Notes under the pieces: generated by a model
What the model was told of the DNA's origin: nothing
The model's database searches: none
What the model saw: only the letters and a program-made list of their open reading frames with translations
Program-made: the position numbers and the translations under genes
In this document: one piece after another, positions 1 through 12,100 of the stretch
Numbering within the stretch: position 1 is the first letter of the stretch
Layout of the letters: every line of letters starts with the position of its first letter
Origin: Biomphalaria glabrata
Taxonomy: Eukaryota > Mollusca > Gastropoda > Planorbidae
Length of the DNA stretch: 64,000 nucleotides
Assembly (NCBI RefSeq): GCF_947242115.1
Contig: NC_074720.1
Coordinates: 12,620,645 to 12,684,644, forward strand
Direction: 5' to 3'

Positions 1-1593
1 GAAAAACACAGACTCTGACTACTACTTTTTACTGACCTGTGATCAGTTGGAGTTGCTGTGGTGTCATCAGTTTACAAAAGAGCTCTGGATACACGGACCT
101 CCTGGATCAGGTAAAACCATTGCAGCTCTGGAGATGATCAAAGAATTCAGGAGACGAGGCTGTCAGAAAGAAGAGATATTGTATGTAGCTGAGAATCCTT
201 TATTGTGCTCATTTATCAGGTGATTAGCTTTTTTTTTTTTTTTTTTTCAATATTTTAATAAGTAAAAACAGCCTCTTAAACTTACTAAATCAAAGTGAAG
301 GTATCAAGTTTATATTCTGGAGTTGGCAGTGACATTGATTTTTTTAGCTGAACCTTCTTCTCTAATGGCCATATGGTTTTGTTTGGGGAAAAATTAAGAT
401 CCATGTCAGTGTCAATGTTAATGAAATTTTCATCATTAGTTAAATGGATTACTAGGTCATGAAAAAATACTTAACTCATAAAGAAATAACTAGCAAGTTT
501 AAAATTTAAAAATGCTTTCCATCAGATGTGATCTTTGTTAAAGAAATATAACTGCTACATGAAGATGCTTACTAGACTTTGAAATAATGTGTTTTAGATG
601 GGCTTTTCTAGGACATTAAAAGGGCCATACTATTTTTTTTCTTAACACTTTTTTAAAGTTATTATATTCTAATAATTAAAAACAAAATGTTCTTGCAGTT
701 CTTTCAGCCTGTGTCAAGTAGTTAGCAGAAGAGAACTAATGGCAGACTCATCAAGCCCTGACATTGTTTTGAAAAAGTATTCCCCAGTAAAAAATGTCGT
801 CGTTGATGAAGCTCAGAACTTCAAAGATCGAGATGGTGATTGGTATTCCCTCTTGGAAAAATTCTCACAGCAAAATGTGGTAGATCCTAAATCCATTGAC
901 AGGGGCTACTTTTGGGTGTTCATGGACTATGCTCAGAAGGTGCACAAGTTTGAGGCTGGTCTTCCAGGACTGATTGGGAAAAACAACTTTATGCTCAGAG
1001 AGATTTCACGCAACTCTAAGGAGATTTACGACTATGCCACTAAGTTGATGGAGAGTTCAAGTGGGTCATCGGCCAACAATGGCTTGCCTGTGACTTCTCA
1101 GTTAGGTCATGAGTACAAGTCAGGGCAAGATGTCAATGTAGTCAAGTGTAATAATTCTGACTTGAAAGATACTCTCTACAAGGTGCTGAAACAGTTCACC
1201 GATATGGGTGTTGACCTTAGTGACATCGCCATCTTAGTCAGTAAAAAAGCAGAGGCTGAACTGATTGAGAGAGCAGTTGCAGAGGCCAACATTCTGGACT
1301 CCATAAAGAAGAATGCACCAGATGTAAATACTACTGACTTTATTGATGGAAAATTTAGCGCGGTTCCCATGGAGACAGAGACTAACGGACCATCCAAGCA
1401 GTTGGTGATTTCCACAGTGAGGGAGTTTAGTGGTTTAGACAAGCCTGTTGTCATTGGCTTTGACCCGCACATCAATCAGGAACATGCCAACATGGACAAA
1501 TTCCTTCTGAACTTGGTAACCAGGGCCAAAGACTCTCTGGTCATACTGACTACCTCAGACCAAATGGCAAATAAATTGAAAATAGACAACTAA
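1..1593 (+). CDS. Schlafen-like P-loop NTPase/helicase, 3' part (2 exons in view)
   Basis: Exons 2..219 and 699..1593 (stop TAA) are joined by a GT-AG intron and give about 370 residues; the start lies left of the window. Exon 1 carries a Walker A motif, HGPPGSGKT, near 100-118. Exon 2 carries a Walker B-like VVVDEAQNF near 799-825. Later come a motif V-like ISTVREFSGLDKPVVI and a motif VI-like LLNLVTRAKDSLVIL, the order expected of a superfamily 1 helicase fold. The combination of Walker A, VDEAQ and a C-terminal VREFSG block is what I know from the C-terminal half of Schlafen proteins and their invertebrate relatives, which act in RNA/tRNA restriction and innate defence. Whether the N-terminal Schlafen core is present cannot be seen. 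A different DUF2075-type NTPase is the main alternative. Confidence 0.75.
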
Positions 1594-2397
1594 ATCAAAA
1601 TGGTTGTTTACAATGACTAAACCTTTGTAATGGAAGTTAAGCACAATTTAATTTTCTATGGCTGTGGACTCTTCCTGCATATTTCATCTACTTCAACTCC
1701 TAATATAAGTATTTTATATTTTTATAACCTTAGATTTTTAAAAAATTGTCTAATGGACACATTAGCTTTTAGAATATATACTATATATTTTAGTTTGTAA
1801 AAGCTTTTGTGTTAATTCTTTTTATAATTTTGCATTCAGTAAGATGCAGTCAAATTCTGAATGTTCTGGTTCATTTTTAAATATTGCCTGGAATTTTGCG
1901 CATAATTTTTTACTGTTTCAGGTGTGTTTCAGATTATTACATCCTAGCCCAAATCTCTTAAATGGCGGTGGGCAGGGTTTCAAAACCGAGATCATTAAAG
2001 GACAGTTCAGAGCGCACACCACATGACCACTATATGTATATATATATATAACCATATATACATAACCAACTTAGCTAATTATCAAAAGTTATTTGTTAAC
2101 ATAGTTTTAATTATTTTTTTTGTTAAACAATGTTGCTTATATTTAATATTTATTTGCCCATGCAGCATTCAATATTTTCCTATAACGAATTTCTACAAGA
2201 TGTTTCTATTGTTTTTTTTTTTAAATCTCTGTTTTGTACCTACATTTGCTCAATGTGTTGAAATTATGTTATTGTAATGACGTCTTATTACACTTGTTGT
2301 ATAAAGCTTCTTTACATTATTATTTCAAAATATTCTTAACATATCATAATTTTATGTATATATTTAATTGTATTTACATGTGTTAGAAAAAAATAAA
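1594..2397 (+). other. 3' UTR of the Schlafen-like gene with poly(A) signal
   Basis: This is AT-rich non-coding sequence after the stop, ending in an AATAAA hexamer at 2392-2397. No earlier canonical hexamer stands out, so this is the probable cleavage region. Short ORFs here are low-complexity and look spurious. Confidence 0.5.
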
Positions 2398-2529
2398 TCT
2401 TAGGCACTTTTGTTCTACTGTAACTTGCTTCAGTTCAAAGTGAAATGAGATATAAAGCCTGGGCATTAGCTATGTTACCCACACAGCAATTCCCCCCTCC
2501 ACTCCATGCAGCTAATGTGTTAAGGATCA

Positions 2530-2680
2530 ACTGCATCACAGATTCTGTCAGGGCATAGCATTGTGTGCTGCAAGCTGCCTAAACTTCACTAACTCCCTTA
2601 TTTTTACTCAGGGTTGACTTCAAAATCTTTCCCATGTTTGGGTATAGCTGAAAGGCAGCACAAGTTTAAGCCTAGAGTTT
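2530..2680 (+). repeat. Interspersed repeat, copy 1 (relative at 11332-11510)
   Basis: The segment beginning GCATCACAGATTCTGTCAGG and running through a CATGTTTGGGTATAG block to AAGGCAGCA is closely matched at 11332-11480. The family is unidentified; the pair shows it is dispersed. It sits directly upstream of a SINE. Confidence 0.6.
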
Positions 2681-2694
2681 TCCTTCTCCTAGGT

Positions 2695-2962
2695 AAGGGG
2701 CATGGTGGCTGAGTGGTGAAGGGCTTGGCTTCTGAACTGAGGGCTCTCTGATTTAAATCTCTGAGAAGACTGGGATTTTGAATTTCGGGATTTATAGTAT
2801 GCTCTGAGTACACCCCTCAGACCTGACATTAGTTGGGGAAAGTAAAGGTGGTTGGCCACATGACACACTTGTTAACCATCGGCCATAGAAATAGATAACC
2901 TTTACATCATCTGCCTAATAAATCGCAAGGTCTGAAAAGGAAACTTTATTACTTTACTTTTT
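2695..2962 (+). mobile_element. tRNA-derived SINE, copy 1 (old)
   Basis: The head has a box A-like GGTGGCTGAGTGGTGAAG and a decayed box B. The body carries the family hallmarks TGACATTAGTTGGGGAAA, CCACATGACAC and TTTACATCATCTGCC, and ends AAGGTCTGAAAAGG. The same body recurs at 8311, 23191 (minus), 56641 and 60054. Confidence 0.8.
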
Positions 2963-5900
2963 CCCCTAGGCTAATGAGCCACCTCCCTTCTCCTGTCAGT
3001 GATTAAGTTCTTCTGGACCTGATATGTGAGCCACTTGCCAAGGTCAGGAGTTAGACTGATGGTTAGAGTCTGTTTGAGACTCTGCCATTGGAAGCATTTT
3101 ATAGGTCAAGTATTGGAGTGCTAATATCCTTTGCCTCTCCTGTGGTTAAAAATCTTGCTGAACTACTTTGTATTCTATTAGTTTGAATGTCCAACAAACT
3201 TGACACATTGTATTTGATGATGACTAATAGAAGGATCCCAAAGTGTGCTCTACCATTGCTCAAAATGTGTTACATTAAATTATCTGTTGTCATCAAGAAA
3301 AATCAGAATTTAAAAGAAATGTGCTTAAGATATTTTTAATGCCAGTTTTTTTTTTAAATACAAATTGTTATTTCAAAAGGTGATACTTTTTCAAGTTCTT
3401 TCATACTGTTAAGTGAGAAATGTTTTCATCCTTGAAAGTTAATTCAACTTTAATAAAATAATATAAATATCATGAAAGTGAATCTCTTTTGTGAGGTAGT
3501 TGAAAAGTTGATGCACCAATGCTGATTTAGTCTTGGTCCTCTACTCTTTTTATAGCCTGCCAAGGATATGCAAATAAACCTCTTGATGACATCTTCTTAT
3601 GTCTTTTTCTTTCTTTTCTATATTAGTTGGCATCTAGTAAGAAATCAGTTATTTTACTTTTTCATGGGTCTTCACCACAATGATCATCAAACATGTCTTA
3701 TAGTTAGTTGTTTGTTATTTCAAGTTTGAGCAGAGTGGCTGTATGTCATAAACAATTTGTATTGAAATTAAATAATCCTGTCTCCTCATGAGACATATTT
3801 TGACAATTCAAATTTCATTATCCTTGTATATTACAAGCATTTATAACCAGTTAGCTATTGTTAAAATAATGAATTCCTTATCACACTTTTAAGAAAAAAA
3901 AAGGCTTTTTGTTTAACATTGTAATGTAACATTTTTGTTCTATCTGCTTGTCAGCTTTGGTGTATACTTAGCAAGAGCTGTAAGTGTGATTACATGATTC
4001 TTGTTCTTTTTGAACATTGTTATGTTGACATCCACATTTCATGATTTTATTCATAATTAATTTCCTTTCATAATAAACATTTTATAGCAACAGCAAACAT
4101 GAATTATTTTGTTTATCTATGGACAAATTAATAACAAAAAATATGACAGAAAATTGTTTGTATTTAAAATAAATGCAAATATTAGCAACATAGTGTGAAC
4201 AAACAGTTCAAATATAACAGGATATTAAAATTATAAAACAATTAGGATCCAAATGTAAAGGTCTACACTTTTCTTTCAACCACTCACACACACGTTTCTA
4301 ATAACTCATTCTTTTTAGTTTTGCTAGAATTTACAATCTGGTATTTAACAATATTGTATGGGACTTTATGTTTTATGTATGGGTTTTATGTTAGTAGTAG
4401 CTTGTAAGTAATAGAATCTAAATTTTCTTAGGATGTGTGAGGTGTTGGGTTCAATTCCTGAGATAAATTATTCTGACTTAAACTGCTTGCTAAAAATGTA
4501 TAGGTCATAGCATCACACAAAATTCTTAGGAAGTATGTAAATACAGTCCTGCACTAAAGGCTACCCACTAGAAGTTAAATAATGACTTCAAGGAATGCAT
4601 GTCTCACACTGGGGGACATTTTAAGGATGTCCTCAGAAAATCAAGGAACTGGACAATAGTGATGCCCTGATTGTCCGTTAGAATACAGAACAAGTGACAA
4701 TATAACACTTTCAAAATTAAGGCAGTTATGGGAATAGTCTTTGTAATTAATATTGCCAAGAAGCACTAGGTCATCATTCTTTGGACTTGTAATATTGAAC
4801 TTTTTGTTAAAGATTACCTGGCAAATACAGTATTTGGAACTACAAACTGAAATACATTTTTTTATGCTAATAGTAAAATATAACAGATTGGAATTAATAT
4901 AATGATAAAGTTCTGTAAAATAGTTTTCACTAAATATGCAGGACAGTTAAGTAAATAAGGACTAAAATATAATTGGATGTACCAGGTAAATAAATATTAA
5001 ATACTCCCTGCAGCTCTTATTGGGTGCAATGCACTGTACAAAGGCTACACATTAACAAGAACTAAATATTTACTGGGTAGTTTCTTTTTTTTTATTTTGA
5101 CAGAAATAAAATTGGCCATGTGCATAGTATTGTTAAATAGAGAGACAAGAAACCTAATTTTGGTTTATGAATTCTCTGCATGTACCCCACAGCATAAACG
5201 ACCTGTAAGCGAGTAGTTTGTTGATATGGGACTTTTCTTATCTCTTGAATCTGTTGCAAGAATGTTTCATTTTACTTCCTTTTTAAATTTTTGGTTTGTT
5301 TGACATGTTTTGGTTGTAACTTCAAAATACTCCAAACATTTTACAGGAGTGGGGGAGGGAGAGATAGAAGTATGAAGCAGGGGCACAATACATGAAAGGT
5401 AATCATCACGTATTATGCTTTACTCTTATCAAAATTATCATTATCAAAAATAATGTAATAAATAATTAAGATTGCATAGATTTTCTTTCTTTTACAAATT
5501 TTCCCTAACCACCTAACCTATTTACATCTAAAATACAATACGTTTTAGAAACCCACATTTGCATACATGCGTTCAGTTTTATTTATATCATACACAATCA
5601 AGTTGTGAGCCAAATCATATGGTAATGCCCGGGCCGATTTTTGACACCCATTCCTCCCTGGCTATAACCTACCTAGCTAAAATCATACACTAGTATGTAA
5701 TCTGATTGCTGGGAGACAGTGGGACGAACTGTAAAGTAGAGGTGTATGTGAAGTAAACAAGTTGCACATAACAAGATTTGATTGATGGAACTGACATGTA
5801 CGTTTGATTGATGGGACTGACATTTATGTTTCCACACATTCCTTCAGAAATGAAGATTATTACATCTTAGTCACTCTTAGCCTAAAACCTCCTTCAAGAT

Positions 5901-6154
5901 AGTGGATAGCAGTTTTTGAACCTAGGTCCATCAAGAAGACAGTAGTCCAGGGCTCATACTGCATGCCCAGGAAGCCATTCAAAATATTTTAAATTCAAGG
6001 AAAAATTTACTTTAACATTATTCTTTAAAATGTACCGAATACAGGTATCATTTTAAATTAATGAAAATTTTGCATATATAAAAGGCATGTATTTGCATTA
6101 GCCATATTGCAACAAACTCTAAATGAAAAAATATATTCTTGAAATATATTGCCA
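2963..6154. other. AT-rich intergenic DNA between converging genes
   Basis: I see no coding signal between the Schlafen-like 3' end and the RLIG1 stop codon. The only recognisable piece is a decayed hAT-type end at about 5608-5670 (ATGCCCGGGCCGATTTTTGA), similar to the right end of the element at 38097-38577. Confidence 0.5.
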
Positions 6155-9100
6155 TTATGTATCCACAGCAGCTGTAGGGTCATCTTTAAACATCAGGTGC
6201 AGGTCTTTGAGAGAATTGAGAACTTGACTTTGACTCAATCGAGAAAACAGACTCTGCACTTTCTGCTTCCCACTGCCAGCGGCACTGTCTGCAACAGTTT
6301 CAGGTAGTTTAACTTGAACTAGAACTTTTTTATGACAGAGATGAGTCTCAGGAAGTGGCCACTTCAGGTTCAGGTGATGTCTGTGAAGCTGAGGACAGTT
6401 TGAAATGAAAATGAAATATTTTTTGTAACAATATTTATTCAAGAAACCATTTTTTTAAAATAGTACCGGCATAATGTCTTTATAGCCAAATATGTCTTGA
6501 TGGAATGATACTGAAGCTATGGAAATGTTGAAACAGTTCAAAGTGTTTCAATTTTTACATTAAATATGTAACAACTTAAATCAGTTCTCTGTTTATATTG
6601 AGATTTTTTTAAAAAGAAAAATCTGAATTGAATAACCAAAATAAAAACAAAGTGGATTTGTAGCTTACTTTTAAAACATTGACACTACCAAAATTCTTTC
6701 CTTTAAATAGTTTAGTCATTTTCAATGATGACTAATCCCAAATTAGTTTAATAAACGTTTTCTTTAACTTGTGAAAAGAATATCCATAGCAATTAATAAA
6801 TGAATAATTTTATAGAGTATTAAAAAAAAGCAACAGAAATTTAGGGCATAATTGAAGGAAATGTTTCAAGTACATTTGGAGGACTTCAACATGTCAAAAT
6901 AGTTAGGCACTTGTTTTTAAACATTATTTGATGATGTGCTTAACAATACAAAACAAAAGGAGGGAAAGACACAAAATTGTTTAGAGATAGAGGAAGTGAA
7001 AGTTAGGGGTCTAACAAATACAAGCCAGTTATTTTCTAAAAATTAGATTTCAAATTTCAGTTTTATGTTAACTAGTTTTTTTGTTTATTTCAATCACTTA
7101 CCCTTAAAATAATTTACATGTACTGTAGTCGTACTACTTGATGAGCATTTAAAAATTCAACCTTCACATATTAAATAGTAACAGTACTGATATTCTGTAA
7201 AGGGCTGCAAGTGCACTACTATAAAAATGTCCTTGAAAAATAACAACTTATAAACAGCAAAAATGTTTAAACCAATGATTCTCAACCTGTGGGTTGTGGT
7301 CCCCAAAAAAAGTATTTTTTTTTAAATTGCAAAGTACCAAATGTCTCTTAACACTTCAGTATAATCTGTAACTACCTCAAAGCCAAATCACTTTATCTCT
7401 GTTCTTAACCTACAATATTTACAATGATAAAGTTTGCAGATTAAATGGCTGGAGAATGTATTTCTGCAGCTTAGAATGCAGGAAATTGCCTGGGTCTAGC
7501 CTAAGACTTTACCCTGGATCCCGTCCGGGAGCAAACAGTACTTTTTCAGAAAAGGGCCCTACTCTTATTCCATCGGAGGCTTCACAGAAAAGGTTGAGAC
7601 ACTGGTTTAAACTTTAAAAAAAAATACACACATGCATGACTTACTTTATAAAGAGCCCCATTGCCACAGTGCCAGACAATGCCTTCAATCAAAGACTCTG
7701 GTGACTCACTGGTAAACCAATCACATAAACTTTTATAATCAGATGGCCTGGGACACTCCACTGATATACTTCCATGAGGTACCAAAATGTGAACTGGAGA
7801 TTGCTTTGTGCCTAAACCTGCAGAGTTTGAAAAGTGAATCCAAAGTAAAAATGTTATATTCATTATCATAGTCTTTTGATAAGTGGCTACCAGCTATATG
7901 GGGCACGCTTCATTTTTAGCGGCCCCCGAAAGGGGAAAAGACGCAATTAGTTTTGTGCGAAATGTCTGTCCGTCCATCCCGTTTAGATCTCGTAAACTAG
8001 AAAAGATATTAAAAATCCGACATCACAATATTTTAGACCATTCAAAGTTCTGATGCAATGGCTACTTTTTTTTTTCTGAAAGCGAAAAATCTAATTTTTA
8101 AAATCAGTTATGCAAGCAGTTTTTTAAAGAGAAAAAGCTAATTAGTATGCATTATAAGTTAGACCTAATTTAAAATGAATAGTAATCTTATAAACTTCAT
8201 TTTTATGAACATTTTTTTTTATTGCGGAATTTTTTTTTTGAGGATTTGAATAAGAGATTGAGCCTTTTCAAAATAATTGGATCAATTATAAGACATCAGT
8301 TAAGCCAAGGGAGGCGCGGTGGCTGAGCGGTAAAGCGCTTGGCTTCCAAACTAGGGGTCCGGGTTCAAATCCTGGTGAAGACTGGGATTTTCAACTTTGG
8401 AATTTTTGGGCGCCTCTGAGTCCACTCAGCTCTAATGGGTACCTGACATTAGTTGGGGAAAAGTATAGGCGGTTGGTCGTTGTGCTGGCTACATGACACC
8501 CTCGCTAATCGTAGGCCACAAAAACAGATGAACTTTACATCATCTGTCCTATAGACCACAAGGTCTAAAAGGATAATTAGTTAGGCCAGGTTCACATCTA
8601 ACTTTACATTCACTTTCACCTATCCTTTGATCTGCGGGACCCTTGGGGCACTACACAAGATCTGTTAACCTTCTTTCTCCATTCTTATCTCTCATTTGTC
8701 TTTGATATAATTTCATTTGCATGTTCTTTCTGAAAATATTGAAGCCTGCTTGATTGGACCTTTTCGGGGGCCGTTTTGAGTTTGTGTTTCCACACAAACT
8801 GTCTTTTGTAACCTTGTTCAATAATGTATTTGTAATTTTGCAGATCACATTTACTTTACAAAATGATGACTTAAGACTCAAAATAGATTGGGAGCCAGAG
8901 ATCTATATACAATAGGATAGTTGCATTCTGGATGAAATACTTTCGCTACAGAGTCTGCTTTGGATGTGCACCAAGTGAACCCCCCCCCAAAAAAAAAACA
9001 TGTTTGTTTAGTAGTGTACAAAAAACATTTACCAAAGTTTTTCTTTTAATTACAATGAAGGGACTTGACAGTTGCTTTAGAAAAAAAAATCCACTTGAAT

Positions 9101-12100
9101 ACTAGTTATTCTACAGATTGCAAACTTTATAAATCTAAGTCTCGAGGACAAGACTGAGATGCACTTCTTGTAAGTTGTTAGTTTTCTAAAACTCAAGAAA
9201 CTATATATGTAACTTACTGTAAGGATTTCCATTAATATTGGTGCCTATTAATTCACAAGTCTGACCACAGAGAGAGGACAATGACTGAGACTTTAGCACA
9301 AGACTGTCTGGCTCATTAGTATCCTGACTGAAATAAAAAGAGAGAACCTTATTGAAAAAAAAAACAATACAAAAAAACAAAGAAAGAAAACAAAAACAAC
9401 ACCTAGGAACAAGAAATAAAATCTAACATTCTCTACCTAAGCACAAGTGCTACTCCCAACTCAAGGTCCACAGATGAGAGGTGCCAACACTGCTGACGAC
9501 AGCCTGGTTCAACAGGTATCCATCCTAAAAAAAAGATTATAAAATGCCACTTTTATTCAAACTAAACTAACCATTAATATCTTCATTAAAATCAATATTT
9601 CTTTTGCTTCTTTTCAGCAGAGAATCACATATCAAAGCCAATAACTGTATAAGTAGGACTCTTGCATAATTTAGTTTATTACTTAGTGGGGAAGAATTAA
9701 GAGAGATTGATAAAATAGGGATTGTTAAAAAAAAGGTTAGCCCAGTTAATAACTATAAATAAGGTAAGGTTAAGAGGTTATGAAGATAATAACACTATCC
9801 ACCATTGGTAACCACATAATAAGGCATTGTCTTCAAGTTCCAAGATTATGGATGAGTGCCTTATTTCATGTGACCATGAAGAACCAATTGTGACATGCAC
9901 ATTTTGTGACATCTGATGCAGACAAAGCAGTTGTATACAGGGTGTCTTTTAAATCCTCTTTTCCTTCACCTGTCTTCAGTTACCATATAGCTTGAAGGTA
10001 ATGCACAAGGCGAGGTTGTAAAAGAAACTTGCTAGCATCATTGACATCCACCAGTTTCAAAGGTGGAATTATTTTCTATTACAACTTGGTAGCAAAGTAA
10101 AGGAATGTGAAAAGGTCCTTCTCAGGATTTGCCTCTAATAGCATTGTCTAAAATTGATATACATTTCATTAAAATTGTGCTGAGTGCTCTTTTCAAATAG
10201 AAAACAACCAATGGAATTTCTGTTAGCTAACAACAAAAAGCAATTAGATACTTATCAAGTTAAATCAGCCATGGAGCATTAGGTTCTCTCATTTCATTGA
10301 AGTTCAAAATATCTAGATTTAATATCCAATTTAATGAGTGACTTGAATGTTGGCGTTATGTCAAAATCTCACCTGGTGTGTGTCCAAGCTTGTCTGGCAT
10401 AACAAAACCATCTTTCTTTTCAAGTTGAGTAGCTGGAACCCAATGCTGAGGTGGTTCCTACACAAATATAATAATTCACCTTTACAACAAAAATGTGTCA
10501 GAAAGTTGAATTTGAGGTATAAACATGCATTAAACCAGTGATTCCCAAAGTGGTCTATATAGACCCCCAGGGGTCTATGAAGATTTACAAGGGCTCTACG
10601 AAAGTGAAAAAATAAATTGGGGGTCTATGAGATGTCCACGGAGGTCTACGATTATAGATTTGATTCAAGCAGGTCGTGACTTTGATTTTTACAACCCATT
10701 AATGTAATAATTTCATACGCTAATATATTATTTGTACCTTAGTTAATCCTTTAAATATTTATCCTGCTATTCAAATGAAAAAATTATTGTATTTAATTAC
10801 AATACTTATTTAAAGAGCTTAATTTAGTCTACATGTAACTAATGTTTAACATAAAGAGATGTAGACTGTACAACAATGATTATTTAAAATTTGGATTCAT
10901 TACTTTCTAGTCAAACAAGTGGTTGCCTAAGTGCCTTTTTATGATGATATGACACTAATCACGCTAGAGAATCATCTGAGATGATGCCACCCTAACAAAA
11001 TAGATAAAGATTTGAAAACCTTTCGAACACTCAAGGTAAAAAATAGAACCACAAATTCTCTCTTTGACATCATATAAAGAAGACAATGGTTTGTGAGAGT
11101 CTTACAATATCTCTATACTTATAGCAAAATATGGAAAACACTATAGATAAAAGATTGATTTTACCAGCCATTGTAGTTTTATTAACTTTTTTACACAAAC
11201 CTACATCTGATATTTTTTAAAGAACTCTTTAAAGCAATGATACAGTTCAAAGGCACATCGGTGGCATAAGTTATAAAATTAAAAGCTTCTTATAATTCTT
11301 TGCAAATAACATTTATACAGTTTGGTATCAGCGGCATCACAGGCTCTGACAGGGTATAGCACTGTGTGCTGCAAACTGCCTAAGGGTCGCCGGCTCCTAA
11401 TTTTTCCTCAGGGTTGACCCACAAAAGCTTTCTCATGTTTGGGTATAGTTGTAAGGCAGCAGAGTTTTGAAATCAGGTGGGTAGAGGCCAAGGCTATTTC
11501 GCCCCTCCTGCTCAAAGCTTACTGGTTTAGAAGCCAGTTACTCACCTTCTCTCTAAGTGAAAACAGCTCTGTGCCACATGTGAAAGATCAACAAATACGT
11601 GAGAAACTGCTCTTTGCAAAAACTTTTACAATAATACTTAAGGCATATTAATTAATTAATAATTAATGTTTGAAGGACTACTTCATAGAACAACAAATTC
11701 CCATATGAAACATAAAATCCGTAGCAATGGATAATAAACCTGGAAAAAAAAAACATTTCCAGTGTGTTTGGTGATTTCAGGAATACATATTAATTGTTAT
11801 TTTAATTGGTTTAAATTTGAGTTTTATCAATAAAAAAGATCTTCATAGCTTAATTTGTAGCTTTAAAGTATTTTTTCACTCTTAAAATCACTATAGTTAG
11901 AAATTAGTTTACAAAAAAATGTTGATGAATTAGCAAAAATGCTATACAAGTTAAGCAGGGGGTCTACCAAAAACCAGAAAACAAGGCAAGGGGTCTACGA
12001 GACATAAAAGTTTGGGAACCACTGCATTAATCAATCTATTTAATACTTATAATACTTAATAATAATACTTATAATGTATAAATAAAAAAAAAACCTTGAA

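Noticed and set aside
1844-2277. Two short ORFs after the Schlafen-like stop
   Set aside because: AT-rich 3' UTR sequence with TATATA runs; no similarity and no splice signals linking them to the gene.
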